A stretch of DNA of 31,857 nt from Rhizopus sp. PT2906 (GCA_025529335.1 JAMYHX010000493.1:1-31857); one strand, 5' to 3'. Counted from the stretch's first letter, positions 11,666-22,422 are shown. A program made the numbers and translations. The notes: generated by a model not told the origin, from the sequence alone.

Positions 11666-14600
11666 TTAATGTCTAGGCATAGGTGGTTGTTGTGATTGCT
11701 GATGACCCATTGCCTGGGGAGCCATAGACTGAGGTCTATAAGTAGGGTAATAACCTGAACCTGCCTTTGCAGGAGCCTCTTTGGAGGGATCAAAGTAGTG
11801 AGCGGGTGGTGGGTTATTTGACATATCAGTATGATAAGACATTTGAGACACAGTGTCATCATCTTCAATGGTCAATAATCCACGACGAGCTTCATCCTCT
11901 TCTGAAGGCACGACCGAGTGCACCAGATGAACTGGACCCATCTCACGCATCTGTCTTTCCTTTCGTTCTTTTCGCTTGGCTGCTCGAATACGCTTACGTT
12001 CATAATCTTCCCAACGCTTGAGAGGAACCTTGGACGGATCAAAGACACCGTCCTTCTTGGAGTGATCGTCTTTGCCTTCCTCGCCTTCGACTTTTCTTGT
12101 TTCACCCCAAGAGAAATCGTCAAAGTGCCAAAAGGCATATACGGGCAGAATAAAGTTCCAGACGGGTAATGCAAAGAGGTAGACAATCATCCAGAGCAAG
12201 TAGACCCACTTGCGAGTAGTGATCAAGATGAGAAGAGCAGGCGAGAAGAGCACAATGATTAGTAGGATGAGTGGAACAGCCGTAGAAAAGCTAGTGATTT
12301 GAGACTGAGCCATAGAGACGATCAAGACGACGGTCAGGACGATAGCTACAGGCAAAGTTAATGTACCGACTAAATCCATCATGACGACAAACTGCATGGA
12401 GAAACAGAAGGTACCGCAGAGATTACGTACGAGAACAAGTTCGAACAAATTGTGAATTGTAGAATTGATCCATCGACGACGCTGAGAGAGCAAGACTTTG
12501 AATTCGTCTGGAACAACTGTCTTACAGATCGCTTGAGGAGTAAAGACCATCTTACGGAAGGGGAAGTTTCGAAGCATGAGTGTGGTTAAGAAACGATCTT
12601 CACCAAGTAAAAGCAAGTTCTTTTGATGCAGAGTGTCAATTGTATTAGATGAGTATTCTTGCACAATTTCTGGTTTAGTAATGATAGGGACCCAATCACC
12701 ATCACCCTTGCGTGCCTTCAGTCGGTACATACAGAAACAACCAGGTAAACAAGTGACACCACCAAAGATGGCTTCAAAACCTTTAGCCAAATGATGGGAA
12801 ATAAAGTATTCATAAACTTGGATAGCTGTCACCCAAGAGTCTCGTTTGTTTGCAATCTTGGTTTCTCCACATAATCCCATAATCAGATTATCGTTTACCA
12901 TACAGTTGACAAGCAGTCTCATGGAGCTAGCATAAACTTTGGTATCAGCGTCCACCTAAGAAAAAGTAAGGAAAGTTTTAATACATGTTATATATTTAAA
13001 AAAGGGAAACTTACCATCAAAACAAGTTCAAAGTAGTCTGGAGTGACACCCATAAGGTATTGAATCTTTCTAAACAGATCATAGTCCAAAGGCGTCATAC
13101 GGTCATTATAGGTGACTCGGCTGAAAAAGTTCATCAAAATAAGCTGAGAGTCACGTTTACCACGATTACCAGGCTTAGGTTTTCCTTGTTCGTCAGGGTT
13201 ACCGCATTTGACGACGAGGATCATTGGAACCTTGTGACCTTTACAGACATAGTGGCCAGCGTAGACTTTGGCGCAGTTGAATTGCTTAGCACCAACAGCC
13301 ACAGCAATGTACTCCATGGGCTCAGGATTCTTCATGGATTCGTCGTCAAAGGTAATCAAACTCAAACACATGTCTGGCGTAGATACTGTTTCACCATGAC
13401 CAGTGATGATACCGTCAGCGATCAAAAAGAGTAATTTACGGTCGTCTGGATAATCTGTCATTGAGAGTGATTCGACTGTACCGCGGATACCTTCGGTGTT
13501 TTCGGAGTAACAAGTAATCAACAAAACAGTATACAGATCATTACCCACTTCCACCTTTTTTCCTGTGCCAGCTCCAGCGGGCAGATTGCTGATACCAGAG
13601 TCCATACGCTGTTGCATTATGTTGGCCATTTCCATAGTCTCGTTCTTGAGCATCGTTGGAGATGAACTAGGTGCTGGTGGTGGTGTACGAGAAAGTTTGC
13701 GAGAGACGAACCAAGAAAAGATCAAGGCCATAAAGAAACGAGCCAAGACGATAGCCAAGACGACGGCCAAAGAGCAAATCAAAATAATGGAAGCAACAAA
13801 ACATCCTGTTGTCTTTTTATCGATATGACCTGCACGGTACTTTTGCACTAGACAGTTGATAGCAGCCTTATATTCTGGCTTTCTGAAAAACATCTTGGTG
13901 CCATCTCGTCCTCCTTCTGCCCATGAACTGTTGAGAATGGTACGAATGACCGCATCCAAGGGATCATTAAGTTGCGCTGTAGGATAGGTTTGAATATAAG
14001 GGTCCATGTTTAACACATTACCATCAATCACGAAAAAGTTGGCGAGATTGGCCGAGGCAAGCTGATTCCAATCAAAGCCGACTTGTTTTGTACTATTGAC
14101 CAGGCCGTATGTGGCCAAGGTGGCTGCTGATAACTCACCAGCGATACAGGCATTTCCTCCAGATTCACAAGGATTGAGGTTAACTGCTAAAAAAGTAGAT
14201 GCGATAGAATTTCCAGTATTGATGCATTCGGGTATATCTAAGCCGTGGCCGAAAAAGTTGGTGACATCGGTACCTGGCACTTGAGCATAGCTGTAAGGGT
14301 TAAAACTGGGACTTGTTTTTGCACTTGACACATTGAATTGCCAGCCAAGGATTCCGATCAAGCTACCTATAAAAAAGGAGTAAGATCAGTATCGTATTTT
14401 TAGAAACAAATAAAAAGCCCTTACCTGCGCCAACTGTGTCATTATAGGAAGCATAATTTAATGTGTTGAGAGAAGCCTCTGGTGGACAAAGCACAGAATT
14501 TAAGCCAATGGTAATAAAAGCGACAAAGCCACCCATGCAAGCGATGATGAAGCACAATGTGATTTTTTCTCTCCAGGCTTGTTGCATACCTGCATCGCCC

Positions 14601-15016
14601 ATCTTGAATGCCTTCAGCATAGGCGGTAAAGCCCAAAAGGTGACAATACGAGAGAATAAGACCCAAGGATCAAATAAACTTCGACTTGCTGTTGGTTTGC
14701 CAGTCAATAGAGGTGGTGGTTCTTGATAACGATCGGGACGAATCAAGGTGCGACCTCTTTGGATATTTGAACTTGCATTTGCGATTGAATTTGCGCCAGG
14801 AACGATACGTCGAGTAGGTGCTCGACCTAGAGTAGTCGCACGACGTCCGACGGATACTCCACCGCTATTAACGTTGTTGTTATAGTTGCTATTGTTATTA
14901 TTGTTGTTCTGAAAGCCTCCATTATTATAATAGTAATTGTTGTCAGCTGGTGGTTGATAACCATACTGCTGTCCTCCTCCTCCACCATAGGGTGCATTAT
15001 ATCCTGTGGGTGACAT
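11666..15016 (-). CDS. CHS3: Class IV chitin synthase (Chs3 type)
   Basis: Membrane GT2 enzyme polymerising UDP-GlcNAc into chitin. Three exons: 15016-14425, 14366-13015, 12955-11666, giving 1077 aa. The N-terminus is Gly/Tyr/Asn-rich and presumably cytosolic. Then come a membrane segment (about 152-172), an extracytoplasmic Chs4-type domain and a strong membrane segment (about 386-416). The glycosyltransferase core has GKRDSQL (600-606), the DAD aspartates (650-652, just after the last intron), GEDR (766-769) and QRRRW (806-810). Several membrane spans follow, including the DDFSWG loop and a basic cytosolic tail. The order and the LSQRRRWINST context are those of class IV; no myosin motor is present, excluding classes V and VII. 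Yeast Chs3 is regulated by trafficking with Chs4 and Chs5; that is family knowledge, not shown here. Confidence 0.95.
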
Positions 15017-15264
15017 GGTTTGTTAAAAAAGAAGAAGAAAGAAGGAGTGGCAAAAGGAATAAATAATCAAATTATTTATTTTCAGAAAAAGGAGAAATCA
15101 ACGAGTAAAAGGGGAGAAAGGAAAAGGCAGTAAGAGAAAAAAAAGAAAAAAGAGAAAAATTATTATGGTTGTTACAGAGAAGGGGGGCGAGGGTTAAAAA
15201 AAGAATAAGCCCAGACAAGATATATGACAGTTAAGACTATTAAGGAACCTACTTTTTCAACGCC

Positions 15265-15302
<38 letters not shown>

Positions 15303-17029
15303 CTTAAACTATTTCTCTTTCCTTTTTGTATTTCTTTATCTTTCTATTTCCTTGTCTTCTCCCTTTAAACATCTCTTTTTCACTTTTGCTCTTCTTCTAT
15401 TTAACCTTTTTTTATTATTATTATCTCATATTCTTTTTAGCTCTGCTACTTTAATATACTAAAGTAGTACAAAGACAAGGGATCTCCGTACTCAGTTTAA
15501 AATTTTTGCTTGGTATTAAATATGCTTCCCTTTCACCGTTTATTTCATTTTAAAGGCACATAATAACCATCGGTAGATTAAAGGGGGGCGAGGCTTTATC
15601 ACTACCTTGTGTACTCTTGATCTGGCTTATATATATGTATAGTCACATTAGCTTGTGGAACAATAATTGATCAAATAAGCATCATTTTTTTATTCTGTTC
15701 TTTTTTAGTTTCTATTTCTTAATTCCATGTGGTCAGTTAAAAATAGCCAGATTGATCGGATCTAAAATGGAAAGCTTGATAATTATTTGAGGGAAGGATG
15801 ACCAAATATGGAAGTATGAACTAAACATTTTAAGGACTGTTCGTGGCCTTAGCCTACTTAACATTGGTAAGGACAAATGTCTTTTTCTAAAAGTTGACTT
15901 CTTATTGCTATTAGAGCACTGCAAAGATACAAGTAATATTTCGAGAGCAGACCTTGGTAAGATGTTGTTGATTATGGTAGAGTAAATCTCTCTTTTTCCA
16001 TTTCTTATAAACAAGTAGATATCGTTTTACTCTCAGTGAAAGGTAAATTGGGCTTTACAGCAGCGCTGATCGTCTTGGAGCTACGATTCTGCTCTTAAAT
16101 TGTTTATTGCACACTTTCCATTTTAGTTTTTTTTTACTGTGAACTCACATCAATACATACAAAAAGTAACTCTTGTCCTTATTCATGTAGAAATATTCAA
16201 GGCTGATCTCTGCGCATTAGATCTAATTTGAGAGGATATGACTACAGCTTTGCAAGTTTCATAGTATTTTCTATCATATTTAGGCGCACTTGTCTGGATA
16301 ATACTTTACGCTGTTGCATATCAAAGTTTCAAGTTGGCAGGAACTTTGCATATTTTATATTACAGAATCCACTTGTTCACTGATATATATATATATATAT
16401 AAAAGAATAGTAATGCCTTTAAAATTAGCTTATGGTCGTAACACTAGTCATCTATTTTGCATATGCCCTCTTTCTTTCTCTTTGCCTTTTCGAAAAATAT
16501 GTACTTTTTGAACTTTGCCAAGAATTTTTCAAATCATACAAGTATTACCTAGAGACACAAAATCAGTTAGATCTTTATGTTGATGATTGTTGTTCAAATC
16601 AACAAGCAGTCTTTCTTCAAAATGGTACTCTTGCATGTTCTTTACAAACTCTATCAGTTCATGTTTTTGTTAATTTTTGCTTGTATGCCATACACAAAAA
16701 TAGAGACATATTTGAAACTCAATCTTGTACAGTCCTTGAAGGAAGGGTAAAGAGTTTGTTTGCAAGGAGTTCTTGAACAGTATGCTTATAGTAAACTCGG
16801 TCAAGGGGTACATTTTGGCAGTTTACTGGTTACACACATTCCTAGTTTCTATAACACCGAGCAAGAAAAAAATTTAATACCCTCAATACAAAAAACCAAA
16901 ATAGTCTAGTGGCTTAATATACTCATGCCTATTTATTTATTTAAGGGTGCCTATCGTGAGTCCAACAAGCAATGTAGTAACCAGTTAAAACAATGTAGTT
17001 GACCAATCAAAATCAATTTCGCAATTTCA
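15017..17029. other. Chitin synthase upstream region and unassigned DNA
   Basis: The proximal part (15017-15420) is purine-rich then CT-rich and likely contains the promoter and 5' leader of the chitin synthase. Further out there is a perfect 8-bp palindrome (15446-15467) and AT-rich DNA. An open frame of 114 codons at 16432-16776 (+) has skewed, unstructured composition and no recognisable motif; I do not call it a gene. From about 16937 the sequence looks like the terminal part of a decayed DNA transposon, with the 9-bp direct repeat CAATGTAGT near 16970 and 16992. Confidence 0.5.
15265..15300. repeat. (CT)n tract upstream of chitin synthase
   Basis: Nearly pure CT dinucleotide run of about 36 bp, about 250-285 bp upstream of the chitin synthase ATG. 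Confidence 0.9.
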
Positions 17030-17520
17030 AAAGTGCAAGTTGTAAAAAGTAAAGTCTCGAATTTTCCGCAAGATAAGCTGAATCTTGGCATCTCTGGCCA
17101 ATCGTTTGTTTCATACTTTTCGAGTCAGATCAGCTTCAACACGGTCGCCTTTTCCATGAAATCATTTTCCTGGGAAAGCGTTTTCTTCGATGATTTGAAA
17201 ATAGCAATGTTACCGAAAAGACGGCAAAGGGTGTGGCTATAGGCTTTCTAGTCGCGCTTTATTCTCAGAAACACAATAAAAAAAAATTCTTGTAATCTAT
17301 ACTCCTTTACATCTTTCTATGCGTGTGCAGAGACTGCCGAAAACTAAAGTCGTACATCAATTATGGCAATAATCAACTCTTTGTTTCGACATTTATCCCA
17401 GCACTTGTAAGAATGCGAAATAAAACCTTTATGTCAAAAGCAGACTCGTCAAGAAACACGCAATTCATCAAGAAGAAATTATGTAGAGGCTTATCGACAT
17501 ATATCTGTACCTCTTCTTTG
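17030..17520 (-). pseudogene. Decayed Tc1/IS630-like transposase fragment
   Basis: Reading the minus strand from about 17520, an open stretch ends at a TGA (17373-17375) and contains NCVFLDESAFD (17433-17465). This is the first catalytic-aspartate region of DDE transposases of the Tc1/IS630 superfamily. About 100 codons downstream, in another frame, lies NDFMEKATVLKLI (near 17150), which resembles the helix after the catalytic Glu, followed by stops. The fragment is broken by several stops and frameshifts and lacks its N-terminal half. A terminal-like sequence lies near 16937, but no matching right terminus was found. Family assignment rests on one good motif plus spacing. Confidence 0.5.
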
Positions 17521-17819
17521 TTGTAGTGACTACATCACAAGCTCGCCTTTTTGAGATTTTGTAGTGCATCAAGTACCTCAAAAAATTTGTCCATGATTTT
17601 CCTCCCGTAATCTTTGAAGTTCAGAGCAAGATGAACTGCTCGTTTGTCGCTCGAGCTCTCTGATATTGCCTAAGCATCTTTGGTGACACGAGGGCCACTG
17701 CCTGCGTTAGTCATCATTCCCTTAAAAGATTGTCAAGCAAGCAATTCCGCAATGACTCCTTGTGTCTGACAACGACCCACTCTATACCCATCCATGCCAA
17801 TCATAAGTGAAGCAGGTTC

Positions 17820-18300
17820 AGGTATATACTACAGTTTCCATCGCCAAGCACGCTAATATACACCTGGTGGATTCTATGATTGCTTTATGCTACGCTTTTA
17901 TGATGCAATAGAGAAACAACCTGGCTGTTGAGAAATATGATGACCCCAGCATACAAGCTATTTGCAAGATATTCATGCAGGAATTTCCCGTTGATAAGGA
18001 CAACAAAATCGATTTGACCTTGCAGACGCAATCATTCTGTGACGCTATGACCAGTCAGTTTACGAAGATTTTAAAGTGCGATCAAGGGAACAATCTCGTC
18101 AATATGCATAAGATGAGATCTGATTTGCACAGCAATTCAAGCGCCAACACCTTTCTACAGGATCTGAAAGCGTCATTCCTATAGTGAGCAACAGCATCGA
18201 AGGGCCACTTACAGATCTAGCTGTCACATTTCTACGTTTATATCAAAGAAGATTGTACACCCATTGGCGCCAAATAAACAACACACCTTCCATACACTAG
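17820..18300 (+). pseudogene. Broken gene of unknown family, probably element-borne
   Basis: Protein-like reading frame on the plus strand with an in-frame TAG at 17909-17911. A clean 91-codon stretch (17912-18184, including KIFMQEFPVDKDNKIDL) follows. Then there is a frame change near 18165-18185, after which the text continues (IPIVSNSIEGPLTDLAVTFL) to a TAG at 18298. Codon-like conservation across the breaks suggests a once-functional gene. I do not recognise the family. Its position 160 bp ahead of the resolvase-like gene, on the same strand, suggests it may belong to the same element; this is inference. Confidence 0.4.
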
Positions 18301-18458
18301 TCAAATTCATCTCAAATATTAACATAATGCTTTGTATTAAGCCCACATCACTAATTCATGGCAACGATAGTCTGTAGTAGTTAGTGACGCGCTATATCTA
18401 TTATGCAATTGGTTGACAACATTTATTCTTGCACGTAAAGATTAATTTCTTTTTTCCC

Positions 18459-19874
18459 ATGAACCTTTTTCTTCAATTTGTTTATAAAGGGTCTTATTCC
18501 TGTTATGTAATGGTTTGTAAGACACAAGACAAAGACAAAGGAAGTACTCTTTGAGACTAATCTTTATTCTGGGATAAAGACAGAAGGAACATACAATTAA
18601 ATTAAGGATCTACTATTTATAGTTGCTATCAAATGGCTGGTAAGCCACTATACTGAGCGTGGATTATAATTACTGAGGATATGATTGACTAACGGTTCCT
18701 GAATTCATAAAGAAAACTTTTTAATTCGTTCCTGACACTGATCTTATTGTTCATTTCATGATCTGGGTTACGATACTGCTTTTACCATAAAAGGATTATC
18801 TTTTAAAGAAGTGTATCCTTTCATATAAAGAAGTAATGATTTACTTACAAAGGAGAGATTCTATTTAATTTGACTTATTACTAAAAGTGTGTACATGTAA
18901 TCTTATAATATATGAATTCACTCTATTCATACTGATTCCAGTCGTTTATCTCAATGTCAGTCATAAGCAGACATTGTTCTACGACAATTCCGTCTACTTG
19001 GTGAATGCTAGAGCGCCAATATCAAAGATGCTTACAAAATAATCATAAGTTTCACGGATATCTTTGACGAGAGTTCATATAAAGCCTTTACAACATGGTA
19101 CACTCGAAATGAAGCTGCTTTTCTGACATCAACAAGCAAGCAGAGGAAAGTCGTAGATGGGTCTAAAATCAGATGCCATGAACTGCATGTGATGAAACAG
19201 GCATTTCAAGGTAGCAATACGCTGATGATTCCAAAAAAAAAAAAAAAGCTTGTGTATTCTTTTTTTTTTTTTGTACAGCCGATGTTGTGAATGAAATAGT
19301 TAAGTATATGCCTCTTTATCAGCAGCACATCGCTGATTTGAAAGAAAGCGGTTACAAGATAACTAGCTACGCGCGAAAGTCAGTCACAGAAGAAAGCGAC
19401 GATCAAAGAGTCAAGATGCTACAGAACATGGTATCACGTCTGAGGGAAAGGCCTTTGGTGGATGGCGTTTTTGTCTTCCCATGCTGCTCCGCTTCAGACC
19501 TGATTTCTCCTCGAGATATGGTCAGTAAAAGCCAGTTGCTGAAGAAGTTAGAAGACATAACGGACAACGCTCAAGGTATAGAATAATAATAATGATAGTC
19601 ACGATAACAATCAATTAATTACCTTTGTTTTTTCTACATATGATCCAGTCTTGGTGCTGCAGAAAGAGATGTGTTCTTGGTGATCATTGACTTCGCTGGT
19701 TTGACCACAAACGCCAATGACTTGAAGGTCTTTGCGGGGTAATATGTTTTATATATGGACAAGTTACTTATTTATGTGACCACTTACAATATACTTATTA
19801 TTAGCAACTACGATAGGCACAAAAAGCTAACTGTCGAGTGGCTGCCTACCAAGAATGAAGTAAAAGTGCTTTGA
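18459..19874 (+). pseudogene. Resolvase-like (serine recombinase-type) mobile gene, interrupted
   Basis: Exons deduced by phase: 18459-18500 joined (beyond the inserted LTR) to 18992-19210, then 19279-19575, 19663-19738, 19805-19874. The core reads SYARKS, then about 40 residues later CSASDLISPRD, then DVFLVIIDFAGLTTNANDL. The order and spacing parallel serine resolvases: YARVS with catalytic Arg and Ser, then S-G-x-DR, then LVVxxLDRLGR-x-DL. The last arginine block is replaced by IDFAGL, so catalysis is uncertain. An N-terminal region of about 100 aa has no known domain. Disruptions are the solo LTR at 18501-18986 and a small frame shift near 19009. The three downstream introns splice cleanly, so decay is recent or the 3' part is still expressed. 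The serine-recombinase assignment is inferred by eye. Confidence 0.5.
18501..18986 (-). mobile_element. Solo LTR of a retrotransposon with 5-bp target duplication
   Basis: A 486-bp element beginning TGTTATG and ending TACGACA (TG...CA), flanked on both sides by ATTCC (18496-18500 and 18987-18991). On the minus strand it has the order expected of U3-R-U5: a TATA-like CTATAAATAG (about 18614-18623), then AATAAAG (about 18562-18568), then the TTACATAACA end. There is no internal coding region, so it is a solo LTR. Removing it and one ATTCC restores a continuous reading frame across the junction in the surrounding gene, independent support for the boundaries. The retrotransposon family (copia or gypsy) cannot be told without the internal part. 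Confidence 0.75.
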
Positions 19875-20054
19875 CTCTTTTATATGCAACTTTTAAGACA
19901 ACAGTTACACCAGCCTGTACCCTCTTTTTTATATAAATATCTTTTATGCTCCTCTGCCTTTTCTTTCTTTGCGGATTCACATATTGAGATATATAGAAAA
20001 CTAGAAAAAGTATGAGAAATATATGCATTTACTATTATATTTATTCAATAATAA

Positions 20055-20113
20055 GGGTAATACTAGGGGTAGTGAAAAAGGGCACTGCAAAATCTAAAAA
20101 AGGTAATACTCCC
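20055..20113 (+). repeat. Inverted arm, left copy
   Basis: A 59-bp sequence starting GGGTAATACTAGGGGTAGTG and ending GGTAATACTCCC. It is inverted relative to 21665-21723 with 54 of 59 positions matching. It reads open as RVILGVVKKGTAKSKKGN in the plus frame, so it may be conserved coding sequence rather than a transposon terminus. Confidence 0.85.
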
Positions 20114-21664
20114 TCTCAAACTGCAAAATGCTCTTTTGAAAGGAAACCGAAGGCTGTTCAAGTGAAAAATGAATTATACAATTCAATGTATACTTGTATG
20201 CTACAACTCAAAGTGGCATAGTTTATAATATATACCTTTAACAATGAACTTGTTTATGCCCTACCACTCTTTATGGGCTTAATATCAGCAACCATATAGT
20301 TTATAATAATGCATTGAATATATTTATATTCTGCTCATAGTATGTTGACTACTTAGCTTTTAAAAAGTAAGAGAATTGGATTTACAGTGTAAGTAGAGCC
20401 TTTGACCAAAGAAAATCTAAAAGAGAAGAATAAAAAGGTCAACAACGATGCTAAAAGACTTTTAAGGGTTCTGGTTGCTACTGTGGCGACATTCTTCAAG
20501 TCGACCATTGACCATCAGAACAAGGGACCAGGCACCCATAAAAGCTGTCAGACCATCAAATACTAGAGAAGCTTGCAAAAACCCGCAGTAGCAGACGTAC
20601 CGCTGGAGTATGCATTAGCTGAGCCGTGTCAATTGTTAAACTAGCTTATGTGCCCCACTGCGCCAGCCAGACAGTAGGAAGCATCATCAAACAATCCGTC
20701 ACAGCTGTGATCTCAGATAACTAGCTCCCAATTAACTACTAGCTTCCTGTAAAGATTCCAATCGAATGTCCATAACTCTCCTTTTGGCTGCCTGAAAGCC
20801 TCCAGTTGAGTGATGAAACAAACGACCGTTGTCAGTCCAGGACATGTGCTGAGTATCATAGAAAGAGATTGCATACATTCATCGTCTTGCTAAGTAAGTT
20901 TATAAAAACTTACCTTGATCAAAAAGAGCCACCAGAAGGAACCAAAAAAAGTATAAAGAGAAAAGAAAGAGAAAGAAAAAGGGATGAGAGCAAATTCCTC
21001 TCTTTTTATACCTTTTTCTTAGTTATGTGAAATTATTGTTTTCAATAAATAGGGTTTTACTCCTTACAAGAAAATAGGATTTACGCTCACACTTTTGTTT
21101 ATTTCTAAAGTGTTTCATGACTCTTTGCTTATCTTTTTTATACTTTTTATATTCTTTAGATTACCACTTGAATATATATGTTAATGGAGACATTTACCTC
21201 TCTTTTTATATAATAAAAAGACTAAAAGGCAATAGGTTTCATGCATCCTTTGTTTATATCACGCGTTTTTGGGCTTATTTCCTAGTCTTGGTCATACACT
21301 ATTTGTATTACTCTGCCAAACCCCTTTTTTTTCTCTTGGCTTTTTGCTAGTAAAGACTAGATAAATACTGTTTTATAGTAGTTGTTATATGAAGTAAAAA
21401 TCTTGTATAAAGAAATGAAGCAAGTTATGCGTAATCAAAGGAAGGCCGCCACCAAAAATGGTAATAGCAAATGATAGACGTGTTCCGAAACCCTGTTAAC
21501 CCATGAAGAAAATAATAACTTTATTTTGAACAAGTCTAAACGCAGGCATCAAGGGAAGATCAAGATATAAGCTGTGCCCCCTCAAATCCTCTCGTACAGC
21601 AGTCCTGAGTAGTTTCTGAATTAAACCACAAGTAGCCTTCACAAACTTTTGTTCTGTAGTTTTG
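20114..21664. other. Unassigned DNA between inverted arms
   Basis: About 1.55 kb. The plus strand around 20390-20660 has protein-like text with stops (for example KRLLRVLVATVATFFKST, then a TAG near 20563). The minus strand from 21664 towards 21480 stays open for about 60 codons. No family is recognisable in either. The rest is AT-rich with low-complexity AG and T runs. I interpret it as decayed element interior. Confidence 0.4.
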
Positions 21665-21723
21665 GGGAGCATTACCTTTTTTGGATTTTGCAGTGTCCTT
21701 TTTCACTGCCCCTAGTATTACTC
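21665..21723 (-). repeat. Inverted arm, right copy
   Basis: Reverse complement of the left arm with five differences, all transitions. On the minus strand the frame RVILGAVKKDTAKSKKGNAP is preserved, which argues that the arm is a piece of a once-coding region downstream of the resolvase-like gene. Confidence 0.85.
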
Positions 21724-21776
21724 TAAAATAAAACTGTTGTCAACAAACATCGACCCATCAGAGGCCACACATTTCA

Positions 21777-21901
21777 GATCGTCGCTTTCGTCTGTAGCTG
21801 AGTTTTCCCGCGTAGCCAATGGTGTTGTAACCGCTTTCTTTCAAACTATTAATGTATTGCTGATACATTGGTATGTACTTGACTATTCCGTTCACAACAT
21901 C
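21777..21901 (-). pseudogene. Truncated inverted copy of the resolvase-like gene
   Basis: On the minus strand this 125-bp segment aligns with 19281-19405. It starts with the identical GATGTTGTGAA, shares the block TTTGAAAGAAAGCGGTTAC, and ends in AAAGCGACGATC. The protein text is DVVNGIVKYIPMYQQYI, then LKESGY, then GYAGK in place of SYARK. A 1-nt insertion follows GYAGK, and nothing homologous was found upstream. The Arg of the YARKS motif is Gly here. It is a fragment, not a functional gene. Confidence 0.8.
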
Positions 21902-22422
21902 GCATATCTTTTGTCATCTAGTCCAATAAGTTGATGACTAGCAAGGTAGATTATTTTGTTACAAAAGGGCATTATTATATAAGACGTATGTGAATTTTAT
22001 AGGGAAGGTTTTGTATTGTCGTCACTGGTAATATTTATGTCTAGCTTATAACAATAACAATACTAGAGTAACAGTATAAGTTGTGATATGTAGCTTGGAC
22101 AAGGTTTATTCATGATATTGTATACTCTTTAAATTATTTAATTATATTAAAAGTTTCAGCTGAAGCTGTATTGAGATATAAAGAGAGCCTAATAGCCCAC
22201 TAGAACTTTCATTCACTTATGATGATATAAACATTATTATTACTTTTATTCTATAAGAAGACTTGCAAAGGTTCCTCAGAACAGTATCTCTCTTCACTAC
22301 CTAGATTACAAATATGCCATTAACAATTGTTCAAGTACAGCTATCAGAATATCAGTTGCTTTATTCGAGCATTATAACGTCAATAGTATACATAGAGTAT
22401 TGTTACAAAGTAATACACGTAT
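21902..22422. other. MLH3 3' flank
   Basis: AT-rich 520 bp between the relic and the MLH3 stop codon. No gene, tRNA or clear repeat is seen. It presumably includes the MLH3 3' UTR and polyadenylation region. Confidence 0.6.

Noticed and set aside
11767..13828. Several plus-strand open frames
   Set aside because: They are antisense to conserved chitin synthase exons; the minus-strand protein carries all catalytic motifs.
16432..16776. Open frame of 114 codons on the plus strand
   Set aside because: No motif, no splice partners and Cys/Phe/Leu-rich skewed composition in a mobile-element region; not supportable as a gene.
20806..21030. Open frame of 74 codons between the inverted arms
   Set aside because: The C-terminal half is a low-complexity Lys/Arg/Glu run from a GA-rich tract, and the N-terminal half has no recognisable homology.
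15017..22422. CRISPR array, prokaryotic integrated element, or viral insert
   Set aside because: No spaced direct repeats, no prokaryotic gene organisation, and no capsid or polymerase text. The content is eukaryotic transposon debris with spliceosomal introns.
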